Shown here one piece after another: positions 22,328 to 34,033 of a stretch of DNA of 64,000 bases. Every line of letters begins with the position of its first letter. Positions within the stretch are counted from its first letter, which is position 1. The notes under the pieces are model-generated. The model did not search any database, was not told where the DNA came from, and worked only from the letters and a program-made list of their open reading frames with translations. A program made the translations under genes and the position numbers. The stretch is from Microbotryum silenes-acaulis (Eukaryota; Basidiomycota; Microbotryomycetes; Microbotryales; Microbotryaceae): assembly GCA_003665825.1 (NCBI GenBank), contig QPFY01000013.1, positions 186,001 through 250,000 of the forward strand, in the 5' to 3' direction.

Positions 22328-24999
22328 TTACTTCGAGTTTCTTTCTTCCAGTTTGCGCCTCTTCTCGCGCGATGCCGCGAGGGCCTCCTGAAACAAATCA
22401 AGAACACAGTATCGTCAGAAAGATGCCTTAAAATCAGCTCTGACGACAAGTTGACGGACCTCCGACTTGATCTTTAACCACTCGCAATCGTCCTCGAACT
22501 CGCAATTCCTGCACACAAACTCCCAACCTATCAGTCACAAGCCCGCCTCCAAAGTCACCCCCAAACCAATTCAACTCACCGACAGCGATTCGTCTGCCTC
22601 ACATCGACCCCTTCCGCCTCCCTCGTTCCATCCCAATACCCCATTACGCGCTCCAACCAAGCGTCCAGTTCGAGGGGTTCGTTCTTGAAACGGTGCGTGC
22701 CGATGGTTGTTCCTTCGTCGAGATGTTCGTCGGGTTCGTCTTGGTCTTCGATGGGGTTAGAGGGAGTAAGATTTGAGAACTTCGGCACAGGGGAGGAAGG
22801 GAGTGACGATATCACCATCTCCTTTTCTTTCTCGACAACTTCAGAAGCTAATGTTCCCGACGGATTGCGCCTCCGACGAAGGTTGTACCTCGGTCCAACT
22901 TCCACTTCGACCAACGGAACCATCCTGATCCCCAATGTACCTGAATCGATCGAAGTGCCTTGGTCCACTTCCATCGCCATCGCATCCTCCGATTTTGACG
23001 CTTCCTCGAGCATCGAGAGTACAAGCGTGTCGTCCAACATCCCAACGTCAGGAACAACCGGTACTTCGTGCTTCGTGTCCACCTGACTCTCCTCTCTCGC
23101 CCCATTCCCTCCCAGCCCCTTCACACCCGTCCCCTCTCTGTCCTCCAAGCTCATCTCCAAAGCCCTCTCCAGGTCCAACGCCTCCCTCTGATCCGTATCA
23201 GTGACCCCGTCCAAGCTCTCCTTTATCGCCGTCTCCACCCTATCCTCCTCCTCCTTCAGGTCCCTCATCCTCCTCCCTACCCTCTCTCTCTTCTTCCATC
23301 CCCAACGTCGCCCCTTCTCCCTCATGACGTAGTTGATCTCCAAACAGTCCTCCAAGAAGCCTCTCCCCGTATTCGAAGGACCCATCATCTCCCCAAAATA
23401 CTGCAACCCCATTACCACCTCCCCCAAAGTCCTAGGTTTGAATGCCGGAATCGACAAGCCTCCCAGAATCGGCTCGATGGATCGTACGAAGGCCTGCCCA
23501 AACTCGACATTCGGATCAAGTGAAAGATGAGCGTAAAGGCGTGACCAATCGAACGCTTGGTCACCCCGTGTCGAAGGGTTTGGATCGAGTGGTGTGTTTT
23601 CCGATCGAGGAGTGAACTTGAGTAGTAGAGAGGTCAAGAGACGGTGGTAAAGCATCAATTGAAGACGACTGGCCTTGGATTCGGATTCATAGGGCAAAGT
23701 CGGTATTTTGCTAAGGGGTCATGATCAATGGGGACTGTCATCAGCAAATGACGGATATATCGCTCGATTGTTTCAAGCTCCATGCTCACCGAGTTTTGGT
23801 ATCACTCATGATGTAACTCCACCTAGACGAGGGGTTCTCAGCCGGGGCTGTCGAAGGCATTGCCGGATCGGCCACGGGATGATTTGGCCATGTTTTGCTC
23901 GATGACGACGGTGATTTGAAGAATGTTTCGAGTTTGCGCTGAGATGTATCGGCCTCGGGTTTAGCTCCGGCGTTCTTTGTTCGAATGCTCGACGGGATTC
24001 GTGGCTTTGACGGTGTTTTGGGTTCGCTCATCGCAGGCTTCGACTTGATCTCTCGTCGCTCGACCTCATCAATGACGCCAGAAACGAGGAACTCGCCCAC
24101 GAAGCCCGTCACAGGGATTTCGCGCTGTGAGCGTCGATCATCAAAACGAGGAACTGATTTCAATCACCCAGGATCTTGAGAATGAAACTCACCGTCCTCC
24201 CCGTTCGGACCAGTGTCTCCAAGCACACGATCGTGTTTAAAAACCTCAGCGCCCACCATTCTTCCTTTCCAGCTACATCCACTTTGACGGGTTCGACGTC
24301 CCCCATGACTTGTTTCTCAATCTTGAGGTGAACGGCTTTACCCCCGTCGAGGATTTTCTCCCTTGCTACGGTTCGAGTACGGTCTATGGTGATGGTCGCG
24401 CCAGATTTGGAGAGGATCTCGGCAGGACGTTCGAGTGGGGGTAGGTAGGATTTAGAGGCGAGTCGGTAGGTGTGTTGATACTAGATCAGCTCAGACAGAG
24501 CTTGCATCAGTGCTCTCGTAACTTGCTCTGTTGATCTCGGTCAGACAAGAACTGACCTCGCACCAGCTCGGTGCCACCAAATCAGTGACGCTCAGCGCAC
24601 CCCATCCTCGTCGTTTGCGATATCGTTCCCTGGGAGGTGGGAGGAGTGATTGAGCAAGATCTTGATGATGGCATTTTCTGAGAGAGCGTGCTGCTCGGCT
24701 CACCACAAGCTCCTAGCATCCCTCGCTTCGTGGACTCCATTCAAGTCGTCCATCGCTTCCGCAAGGGCTTGCTCATACGCTTGGTCGATGACGATGTTCA
24801 CTTGAGGGTCCAGTGGTATTTGATCCGTCGTGTTCTCGACTTGAATCTCGACCGTGGGCATAACCCGAGGTGGTGTTGGTGTCGGCTGGGTCGCATCAAG
24901 TGGGGCCGCACCGACGGAGGACTCGATCACGTCCAATTGACTGGCTACCACCTCGTCGTCCCATGCCAGCTCGTCTCCATAGTCCGAGATGGCATCCAT
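22328..24999 (-). CDS. EXO5: Exonuclease V (EXO5/Dem1 family), Fe-S DNA exonuclease
   Basis: Single-strand DNA exonuclease of the PD-(D/E)XK fold with a 4Fe-4S cluster, acting in mitochondrial or nuclear DNA maintenance. Seven exons (24704-24999, 24557-24629, 24193-24480, 23790-24124, 22580-23710, 22460-22508, 22328-22387) give 743 residues. Diagnostic segments are RRGWGALSVTDLVAPSWCE, GGKAVHLKIEKQV, WALRFLNTIVCLETLV, REIPVTGFVGEFLVSGVIDE, SDTKTRKIPTLP, LMLYHRLLTSLL and the C-terminal cysteine cluster RCRNCEFEDDCEW. The Cys of SWCE plus the three C-terminal Cys are the expected cluster ligands. The protein is longer than usual because of a Ser/acidic insertion of about 150 residues before the last cysteines and a linker between the two catalytic halves. 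Confidence 0.93.
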
Positions 25000-25880
25000 T
25001 CGTGCGTCTTGGGTCTATCGAGTGCGGTGAGGGGCGGGTGTACGGCCATGCAGTGAGACAGGTCAGCCAGGGGTGTCCGCAGCGTGGCGATACCCGTTCT
25101 GGGAGGAGGCGGCCAAGACTGGTGCCTACCTCGTTGATCATGTTTGTGACATTGTCGTTGTGCCCGTCCTGAAACATCAACAGGTGAGGTCAGGTTAAGG
25201 TGTGGCACACAGCGAGAGAGAAGAGGGTCCGACCCGAGACCCGAGCTCGCTTCGAAGCCCGCCCGACCTGACGCGCGCCACAAATCCACCTCAGGTCGTG
25301 AAGTCAATTCGAAAGATAATCGACTCGTCATCGCGTCGCTCGCTCGACTCGGCGTGCGCGAAGGAATGCGATGGGTCCGTGCGAGTCCGCGTTGGCGCGC
25401 GCGGGCCATTCTCAGCCAGGGCGAGGCGGCATCAGTCAACTGCATTCTGAAACGGTGTGCTTCTGCTCCCTTTCACACACTCACCCACCCACTTTGCGCC
25501 GCCATACTTGGTTTACCTCCCATCTCGTCCCACCTCGACCAGTTCTCGGGTGCATCTCACCCCGTCCATCGTCGCCGTTGCTCGTTGTTTGTTTCGGCGC
25601 TACTCGGTGTCTTTTCCCCGACTCGAACTCGTCGCCCGTCTTCCCGCGCGGCTTGTTTGGCGCTCCCCCCTAAACGCCTGTTCAGTCCCAGCCGCCGCCG
25701 CCGTCTCGCCGCGCTAGTCAAGTCATCCGATCCGATCGCCTCGATCGCACCGTCCCAAGACACAGCGCCCGCAGGTCGTCAAAAGCACATCCTTGACAGT
25801 TGGGCTCATCACTCGGCCCCGTACACCGTACACCGTACACCGTACACCGTCACTCGTCTCTTGTCTCGTCCGCGTGCATC
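25000..25880. promoter_or_regulatory. Divergent promoter region, EXO5 / cyclin B
   Basis: The space between the two divergent starts presumably carries both promoters. A CGTACAC-type heptamer is repeated four times at about 25818-25850, just upstream of the cyclin start. The pyrimidine-rich stretch 25450-25800 may be the cyclin 5' untranslated region. No coding frame is convincing. Confidence 0.4.
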
Positions 25881-28321
25881 ATGTCGTCGCAGCCACCGCA
25901 AACCAAGGTTCGTCGATCGGTCTACTCGACGCTGCATGCCCCTCCCTCCACGCGAAACACCATCGCGTGCCATCCATCCTCGCGTGGCAGGCACATCCTG
26001 GGTCAACGGTCAATCCACACCATCACCATATCTTTTTTTGTTGATGATTCACTGCATTCACTTTCTGGGATGACTCGCCGCACTGCCTCCGCACGCGAGA
26101 GCGCGAAATGACCAAACATGCTGACTCCCCTCCCCCCCCCCCCCCCGGGCTCTCTCCTTTCCTTCCTTGGCCAACGTCGATCGCCGATCTCAATCCGACT
26201 CTCAATCCATCCCACACACGATACACCCACAAACAGCCCTTGAACAAACCGCGTCGAGCCGTACGTGCCGTCGTCTCCGGCCTTGGGGACGAGAACGCCG
26301 CTTCCTCCCTCGCCGCTGCCCAAGCACCTCGGCTGGCCGGCAAGTCCTCCACCACCTCGTTGCGTGTCGCTGGTGCAGCCGTCGGTACAGCCAAATTCGT
26401 ACTCGGTGCGACCAACGGTCATGGACCCGGGAAATCCTCGTCGATCAGCACCGTCGGTCAACCTCGACGAGCGTTGGGTGACGTATCCAACGCCACGGGG
26501 GCTGCAAGTCGCGTGAGTTCATCACCCAACTCGATCCTTATGCACGACAACCGCTGACGAACATTCTACCGTACACAGGCGAACGCCGATCGAACATCCA
26601 AAGATTCGTTATCGCTCGGCGTAGCAGGTAAACCCACCACCGTCGTCGGTACCTCTCGAACACGAACCAGTTCGGTCCCCCTATCCCAACAAGCCCAAAC
26701 CGCTCCTCAACCCCCTTCCTCAACGGGAACAGGCCTCTCTCGATTACGCATCGGTTCGGGTAACGTCGCTGCGGGAGGTCCGAGTAAAGCTCGTCGAGTC
26801 CCCAGCGCCGTACCTGCGGAACCTCCTGTGGTAGGGTTGAAGGCCCCCGGTGGAGCTTTGAGAGGTGCGGAATGGAATGGCGCTTGGGGGGGCGAAGGCT
26901 CCAACCACCATGCTTCTGGATCGAATGGTGCTTCGATCGGTCTGGGGATCGAAATGAATGGCCATTCCTTCCCTTCGATGATGTCCAGTCCTTCAATGAG
27001 TAACTCGCTCAAACAAGGCCACCATCTCGACCTCGAAGACGAAGACGAGGAAACCCAAGCTCTAATCGATCACGAGAACGGCGGGCTTTACCACGATAAT
27101 CTCGAGATCGACGAAGAGGAATATGATCAAGAAGGGGAAGACGAAGATGAAGTCATGGATCCCGAGGATTGGGTCCGTAATGTCGATCAGGAGGACGAGA
27201 TCGAATCGGAAAAAGTACTGGATTTAATCCGTCGCGAGTTTGATGAACAAGTCGATTTTTGGGATACAACTATGGTCGCCGAGTACTCGGATGAGATTTT
27301 TGCTTACATGTCCGAACTGGAGGTATGTCGCTGTCTCGAGGAGGGAGTCTCTGACATTTGGGCAACGCTGACTGACTACTTCATTGGCGGTGAGCGTATA
27401 GGAAACGTGCATGCCCAACCCTCGTTACATGGATCATCAGAGTGAGATCGAATGGTCAGTCCCAAGTCTCCTCTTTCGAGTCTGCCCCACCGGACCTAGG
27501 AATGAACTCACACCGGTACCAACCCTGGCTCCAGGCCAATGCGAACAACTTTGATCGACTGGCTTCTCCAAGTGCACATGCGCTACCACATGCTTCCCGA
27601 AACGCTCTGGATAGCCATCAACATCATCGACCGCTTCCTGTCGAACCGGGTGGTCTCATTGGTCAAATTTCAACTCGTTGGTGTCACAGCCATGTTCATC
27701 GCAGCCAAATACGAAGAGATCCTTGCCCCTTCCGTCGAAGAATTCGTCTTTATGACCGAGTCCGGTTATACCCGGGACGAGATCCTTAAAGGGGAGAGGA
27801 TCATTCTCCAATCCCTCGAATTCAACATCTCTCCATACTGTTCGCCTTATTCATGGGTGAGGAGGATTTCGAAAGCGGATGATTACGACTTGCAGACGAG
27901 AACGTTGAGCAAGTTCCTCATGGAGGTTACGTTGTTGGATCATCGATTCTTGAGGGCCAAACCGAGTATGATTGCTGCGATTGGGATGTACCTTGCTAGG
28001 AGGATGTTGGGTGGCGATTGGGTAAGTCTTAACGACCGTCCTTGCTCGCGTACGTTCCCGAGAGCTCGACGAACTCATCCCTTTGTCTTTGATGACCCTC
28101 AGAACGAATCCTTCATCTATTACTCCAACTACACCGAACCTCAACTATTCGTACCCACGGGATTCCTCCTCGAATCCATCGTCGCGATCGATTTCGATCA
28201 CAAGTTCGTTTACAAAAAGTATGCGAATAAGAAATTCCTCAAGGCTTCGATCTTTGCGAGGAATTGGGCAAAGGCGAACGCGTTGCAGGAGTTCAATGTC
28301 GAGGGACCGGGAAGCGCTTAA
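25881..28321 (+). CDS. B-type mitotic cyclin (Clb/Cdc13-like)
   Basis: Cyclin that activates Cdc2/Cdk1 for mitosis. Six exons (25881-25907, 26237-26512, 26579-27322, 27402-27454, 27535-28021, 28103-28321) give 601 residues. A destruction box RRALGDVSN, the target of the APC/C, lies near residues 84-92. The cyclin box starts at PMRTTLIDWLLQVHMRYHM and continues with ETLWIAINIIDRFLS, LVGVTAMFIAAKYEEI and FVFMTESGYTRDEIL. The C-terminal cyclin fold contains LLDHRFLRAKPSMIAAIGMYLARRML. The middle holds a long acidic linker. The first coding exon is only nine codons; intron 1 is long (329 bases) and contains a run of 16 C at about 26133-26152. The neighbour BUB1 converges on this gene and acts in the same cell-cycle stage, which may be chance. 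Confidence 0.94.
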
Positions 28322-28602
28322 GAGTTCTAGGTTGTAGGTTTTCGTCGAGGATGGTTGGGGAAAGGGGGCTTGACGTCGCATTGGTTCTTTAACTTGTTAT
28401 TCGTTTTTTTTTTGTTTCTTGTTTTTCGTCCTTTCAGCTCTTCCGACGTTTTACATACCCTCTTGTTTTAAAAAAAAACGCATCTCGTTTCTTACCTATG
28501 CTCTCTCGCGACCTTACACCATTTTGATGAGGATGGTCAGATTTATCACCAGCTGAGGACGCATTGACTCCAATTCGCTTCTGCCGTGAGCTATGCGATC
28601 TT

Positions 28603-28754
28603 CATCAGCAACTTTGCCACTCGCGCTTAGTGCAATTTAGCGCACCGGAGATTATAGAAAACGAGCTAAATTTCACAAAGAGTGCGCTTTTGGCACTAAA
28701 GTGCGCTAAATTGCACTAAATTGCACTAAAGCGCGAGTGGCAAAGTTGCTGATG
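28603..28754 (-). mobile_element. MITE-like 152-base inverted-repeat element, copy 2
   Basis: Reverse orientation relative to copy 1 and, by eye, identical to it except for about two bases in 152. The terminal inverted repeats are complete on both sides (CATCAGCAACTTTGCC). It is flanked by TT on both sides. No coding capacity. Confidence 0.85.
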
Positions 28755-28887
28755 TTGACCGTAGAGGCATATAGTTAGAACGAAGGGGTGATGTCATTAT
28801 GATGGTGCAGATCAAGAATCTTCATAGCCTTGCTACCCACAACGTAGTCACCCAAACGGCAGGGCGACAAAGTTTTCAGGCGGACCT

Positions 28888-29039
28888 CAGGTGCAACTTT
28901 GCCACTCGCGCTTTAGTGCAATTTAGTGCAATTTAGCGCACTTTAGTGCCAAAAGCGCACTTTTTGTGAAATTTAGCTCGTTTTCTATAATCTCCGGTGC
29001 GCTAAATTGCACTAAGCGCGAGTGGCAAAGTTGCTGATG
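28888..29039 (+). mobile_element. MITE-like 152-base inverted-repeat element, copy 3
   Basis: Same orientation and nearly the same sequence as copy 1. Its first six bases read CAGGTG instead of CATCAG, so the left tip is altered, while the right tip is intact. It is flanked by CT on both sides. It lies 133 bases from copy 2 in the opposite orientation. Confidence 0.82.
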
Positions 29040-29202
29040 CTCATACTCTTACGACCCTACCACCCAATCATCGCAGAAAAGCGCGTATTAGCTGCCCAAG
29101 GCCACGGGCTATGTTTATTTTATCGTCATACAGTAATAAGGTTCAAACTAAGTTGTGCGTATCGAAAAACGAAAGTGAGTAAGCATCTGAGCCCGCAAAA
29201 TC

Positions 29203-32200
29203 ATCATTGAAGCGAGGCTTTCATTCTGGTGAGAAGAAAAGCAGACGCAAAGAAGGCAAGCCAGTCAGTCCTCCGAAAAGCAATCAGACGCGATTCAAGC
29301 TTGAACGGCAGTACTCACCTATCCTTGATCATCTTCTTCAAGCTCTTGCCATTCTTCTCCGAATTCATCTCCAACCAATCCTCCATCAGTCCCCTAATCC
29401 TCCCCACCTCTTCCGTGATTGGTAACTTGCCCCCCATCCCTTTCACCAAACGAGGGTTCAACAACGCCTCAAACATCTGCGTCCACAAGTCGGCTTGGTG
29501 ATACCTCCTAAAAGGTTGGTCAATGACTTGTCGTTTCGTACCTTCCTCGCCGACCAAACGCGTTTCGATCGGTTTGCCAAACAACAAAGTGAAAGCGATA
29601 CCCGCCGCTCCGAAATAATCCGGTTCGAACGTCCATGTCTCTCGTTCCCTCATCTCCAAACAATCCCCTTGATCGGCTTGGAAAGAACATATGAACGTCT
29701 GTTTCTCGGGGTAGGTGGAAAGGTCGAGTGTGCGTCCAAAATCGATCAATTTGAGACCTTTGGCGTCCCATGCTCCTGCACCTGTTCGGTCGAAGCGCGA
29801 GGACCAGTTACGAGCGGGATTGGGAACGTCTTCGAGTCGAACGAGACAGTTGTCGATCTTGAGATCACCATGCACGAACCCTGCTCGATGGAAGCCTTCG
29901 AGTGTGCGCAACAATTCGACGACGAAGAACATAGCTAGGATCTCGTCCACTCCCTGTGCGACACCTCCTGTCGCGGGTGCGATGCCCAATTCATTGGCGT
30001 TATTGACTGCATCGAGTAAGGACCCTTGCGTGCACACGTCGAGGAAGAGGTACGATTCATCGGCATAAGCGTCCAATCGACTCGCAGCGACGACACTCCT
30101 CCTGACCCTTTCGTCCAAACGCGAATGTAATCGATCGAGAATATGGAATTCCCACAAATTCGTCGGCCGTTCAATCTTGACCGCCATAGTCGTCTCCTCC
30201 GCATCGTAATCGAATGAAGCGTCCGGATCATCATCTGAAGCGGTGGGCATTGCAACTCGGAAGACGGACCCAAAAGCGCCTTCACCTAGTTTGGCTCGGA
30301 CGGGGTAGGTTTGATCGTCGAGACAAAATTCCCATACTTCGTCGAAAGTGCCGGTACGGTCTTTGGATTTGTTCTTCCCTTCGCGCTTCTTGGCCGCTTT
30401 TTGGAGTTGCGGGAGGTTATTGATCGAGAGTGTTGTTCGATCACGGACGTTGGGGTGCGAGAGGATGGGTGGGTCGGCTGCGGCGACGGCTTGGGCGATC
30501 GCGGCGTCGGACCAGGGGTCGATCGGGGCGAGTGATGAGGTCGAAACGAGGGACGAGTGAGTCGTCGGATCAACAACCATCCCAGTCGTCATGCCAGTCT
30601 GATTGCCCGTGAGGGTCAATCCCTCAGGCAGGGAAGTATTGACCGACGCATCGTACGAGTTTTCCGTCGAGGGGCGACCACTGCTCGTCTTGGGTAGATC
30701 CGTTTCCTTCCCGACCAACGACGGTCGACGCCACTCCTGCGGTGCCTCGACAGGAACCTCAAAGAGTGACGGAGCCATCGACACCTGTCTTGAAGGCGCC
30801 ATTTGCTCTTCCTCGTCCTCCGACGAACTCGTCCGACTGCTATTCGAAGTCGAGTCATCCTCCTCCTCAGGCTGCGCCGCACCGCCTAAGAACCCTTCGA
30901 AAGCCTGATTCGCCACTTCACCTTCCTCCTCTTCTTCCTCATCATCCTCAGTACTAGGTTCCGAATCGGTCTCATCCTCGTCCTCTTCAACCGTAGCAGG
31001 GAACGCCGAATCCCTCCTCGACCTTTGACTCGTCGACAACGAACTGAAAGCCGTGTACTCGCCCGTTCGTTCCGTGATCGGCGTCATCGCGTGAATGAAG
31101 GGTGCATAACGATTAGGTACACCAGCAGGTCGACGACCCAACGAAACTCCGATACGATCGGAACCGACACTTCCTTCGTCGTCCGTATCGAAACCATGTG
31201 CAAGAGGGGCTTCAAAATCCTCAAATGATTCATCGACCCTTTCGTCCGGTTGCGAAGAAGGGATCGATCCATTATCGTGCGCCGCGAAAACTCCTTGAGG
31301 TTGTTCGTCCTTATGAATCGCAAACGTCAACGCTGACTTTTCTCCAAAAGGTGCTCGAGATGATTTGAGAGTCATAGGAATAGGTCGATCGTTCAATCCT
31401 GCTTGATGGGTCGATAAAGCATCTCGGAACAATTGCATCGGCCTCGGTTTGGCCACCACGATCCCTTCATTCTCATCCCCTCCACCATACCCCATCAAAC
31501 CCAACGAGGTTCCTCGTTCACTCGACTCGGACTGCTCTCTCAATTCCTCCAATTGAGAGAACTGACTCGGCCCAAACAAACTATCCTGCATCTGACTAGC
31601 CGTTTGAGAGAAAGGTACGAAAGGTGCCTCCATTTCACTCGCCGTGGACGATTGCGAGGCCGCTCCTTGAGAAGTGAATTGGGACATGGCGAGGTCGAGT
31701 TGAGAAACGGGAAGATCGGCCCAAGCGGCACGGTCATTCTCAACGTCCGAGTCTTCGGTAGAAGGTTCGGAATCCGAACCCGAGTCGGAATTTTCGTTCG
31801 TGCGAGGTTGGGCTCGGTCATTGAAGTTGAGCGTTTTGGCGAAAAGGCCATCGATCATAGCTTGAGCTTCACGCGTGTTCATGGTAGGTGAAGGTTGACG
31901 CCTCGTATCGACCGGTGAAGATGAGCCTGATCGATCAGGCGTCGAGGACGAGTCTCGCAGAGGTACAGAGGTCGGTGAAGAGGTGACGACCTGTCGAGAG
32001 ACGGGAGGGGAGAGCGAAATGGACGAGACGAGTCGTACGGGTTCGCGTTGCGTCAAAGGCACATCGGCGAGGGTGATGGTCGAGAGTTGTAGCGTGCTAT
32101 CACTCGAAGGGAGGCGCGCCGGCGATTGAACGGGGCTTACGACGGTCGCTTCGACGGGTCGAGGGAGGAAGTCGTACAGAGGAGCTGTTCGGTCACACTT

Positions 32201-34033
32201 TTGCATCAGCTCTGCGGAACTCAGTCTGAACGACCGTAATCTACGTACCCTGCGTCTTGAGATCATACAAGCTCGGATATCCCGTCCCCAGATCCCTCTC
32301 AAATGACTTGTCCCCCCTCCTCATCATCTCCTCACTCCAAGCCTCCGCCCACTCCCACCCTATCCAACTCATGACCTTCCCACCCCTCTTCTTCAACATC
32401 AACTCCTCGAAACTGAATTCGGATTTAGAATCGGGGTAAATGGCCCGCAAGTCACAAGCAACTTTTTCACTTGTTGGTTTGGGAGCGGGTTCCTTCTTTC
32501 CTTTAGTCGACTTGCTCGAGGACGGCGCAGCACTCGTATTCGAAGCTGAAGCGGTGGAGGAAGCAGCTACCTTGGTCGAACTCGTACTCGAGCCACCAGA
32601 GATGGAGGAAGCCTTGACTTTAGGTTTAGGAGGACCGATGACGACGAGTCCATCGAGGGGGTCGATGGTGGACAGGTGCGAGTCAGCGGAGGAGTAATTC
32701 TTGAACGGGTTCTTGCGCAATTGTTCGGCTTCGCTTGGGCCTCGCATAGAGCGACCAAAGACGTCGATCGTTGGGTCGTGCAAGTGTGAAGTCAAAGTTG
32801 CGGGAGCGTCCTAAAAAAACGGTCACGAGGTTGCGACGAGTCAGTCACCGCCCCATGATGTCGTCAAAAATCGCAACCACTCACCGCATCCCTGAAAACA
32901 GTCAACTTGATCGGTGCCACCGTCTGCGCCTTCTCACCCCCCATCGGCATCGTCTCCCCCTTCCAACCCTTGGCTTCCATCTCATTTTCCCTCTTCCGAC
33001 TTGCCACCGTCCCGAGATCCTTCCATTCACTTCCACCGGGGTTTTCAAATGTAGATGACGAAGAAGGGGTCGTATCCCTAAAGATGGCGAATGCGGAAGC
33101 ACCGTTTGTGGACGAAGCGGACTGGTTCTCCTTCGCTCCTGCTGTGAATCCTCGACCCGAAAGAGCAGGTCTTGCATGGGGGTTGATGGTAGGATCGGTG
33201 GAGGTGGATGGATTGGCTCGGGGTGGGGATGCCACAGGGGGTGCGATGAGCATCCGTGCTGTGAATTCGGTGTAGCGTTTCTTGAGTCGGTCCAAGGGTG
33301 CTGCGGAGCGATTGATGCCGAGCGAGTAGACTTGGTCGGCTTGGGTCCGTCTGTACAAGTGAAAGGCCGGGTCAGCGCGCCCTGCTCGCTCGCCTCTGCG
33401 TTGACCGACATAACGCGTCGCTTACCTTCCAGCCTGCTCCAAAACAGCCGCATACTCTTCATACAACATCGCCAACCTCTCCCCGACGCCTTTTGCGAAC
33501 AAGAACTTGTAACAATCCTCTGGACAATCGATATGTTTGGCGTACAAATTCCACAACCTCAAATACCTCGGATCGTTGCGGTACCTTTCATCTTGGAGGA
33601 ACCGACGCGTTGATTTTTCAAGCAGGGGTACGAGTTTGTTGGCTGCGCTCGCTCCGGCGGGGTAGTTGGAGATGACGAAACGGGCGTATTGGTGGTGCAC
33701 GTCCAAAGGATCTTCGGCCATACGTTCGACTTCCTCCAAGCTCAACTTTAACGAGTCAATTGGCGGTGTCGAGTTGACTGACGAGGTGGGAGAGGAGGAG
33801 GAGGAGGAAGGGGGTGGTGGCCATTCGCCCGTGTTTTCATAGTAATCGATCGCGGCGATCTGGGCATCGAATTTTTTGTGTTCTTGAGCGAGCTTGGAAC
33901 CGAGACCTGATCGAGTGGAGGAGGAAAGCGAGGCGAGTTGGGACGCGGATCGACCGGACGCGAGGGGGAGGATGTTCTCCTTGGCGGCTTCGATGGTCGA
34001 GATGTCGACCGGGGCAGATGCTGTGGTGGCCAT
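29203..34033 (-). CDS. BUB1: BUB1/Mad3-type spindle checkpoint kinase
   Basis: Kinetochore checkpoint kinase that delays anaphase. Exons 33426-34033, 32885-33350, 32249-32810 and 29319-32211 plus a probable last exon 29203-29224 give 1516 residues. The N-terminal Mad3/Bub1 TPR region contains DPLDVHHQYARFVISNYP and DPRYLRLWNLYAKHIDCPED. A KEN box (AAKENILP) lies near residue 18 and a second (GAKENQS) further on, followed by AFAIFRDTTP, which resembles a Cdc20-binding motif. The kinase domain has LGEGAFGSVF, AVKIERP, HGDLKIDNCL and LIDFGRTLDLS. KEN plus an intact kinase suggests one gene doing both Mad3 and Bub1 work. The TGA at 29315 sits inside a perfect donor (GTGAGT); if not spliced, the protein ends there at 1510 residues. 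Confidence 0.93.

Larger units (their letters stand above)
28322..29202. other. Convergent 3' intergenic region carrying two inverted-repeat elements
   Basis: This holds the 3' regions of cyclin B and BUB1. Apart from two copies of the 152-base element and short A or T runs, nothing is seen. Confidence 0.6.

Noticed and set aside
25354..26073. A 239-residue plus-strand open frame before the cyclin
   Set aside because: It overlaps the cyclin start and first intron in another frame and is low-complexity. The cyclin model with a nine-codon first exon explains the region better.
4910..29039. CRISPR-like reading of the repeated 152-base elements
   Set aside because: There are only three copies, two of them 24 kb from the first, with inverted termini and mixed orientation. 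The genome is eukaryotic. An inverted-repeat transposon explains them.
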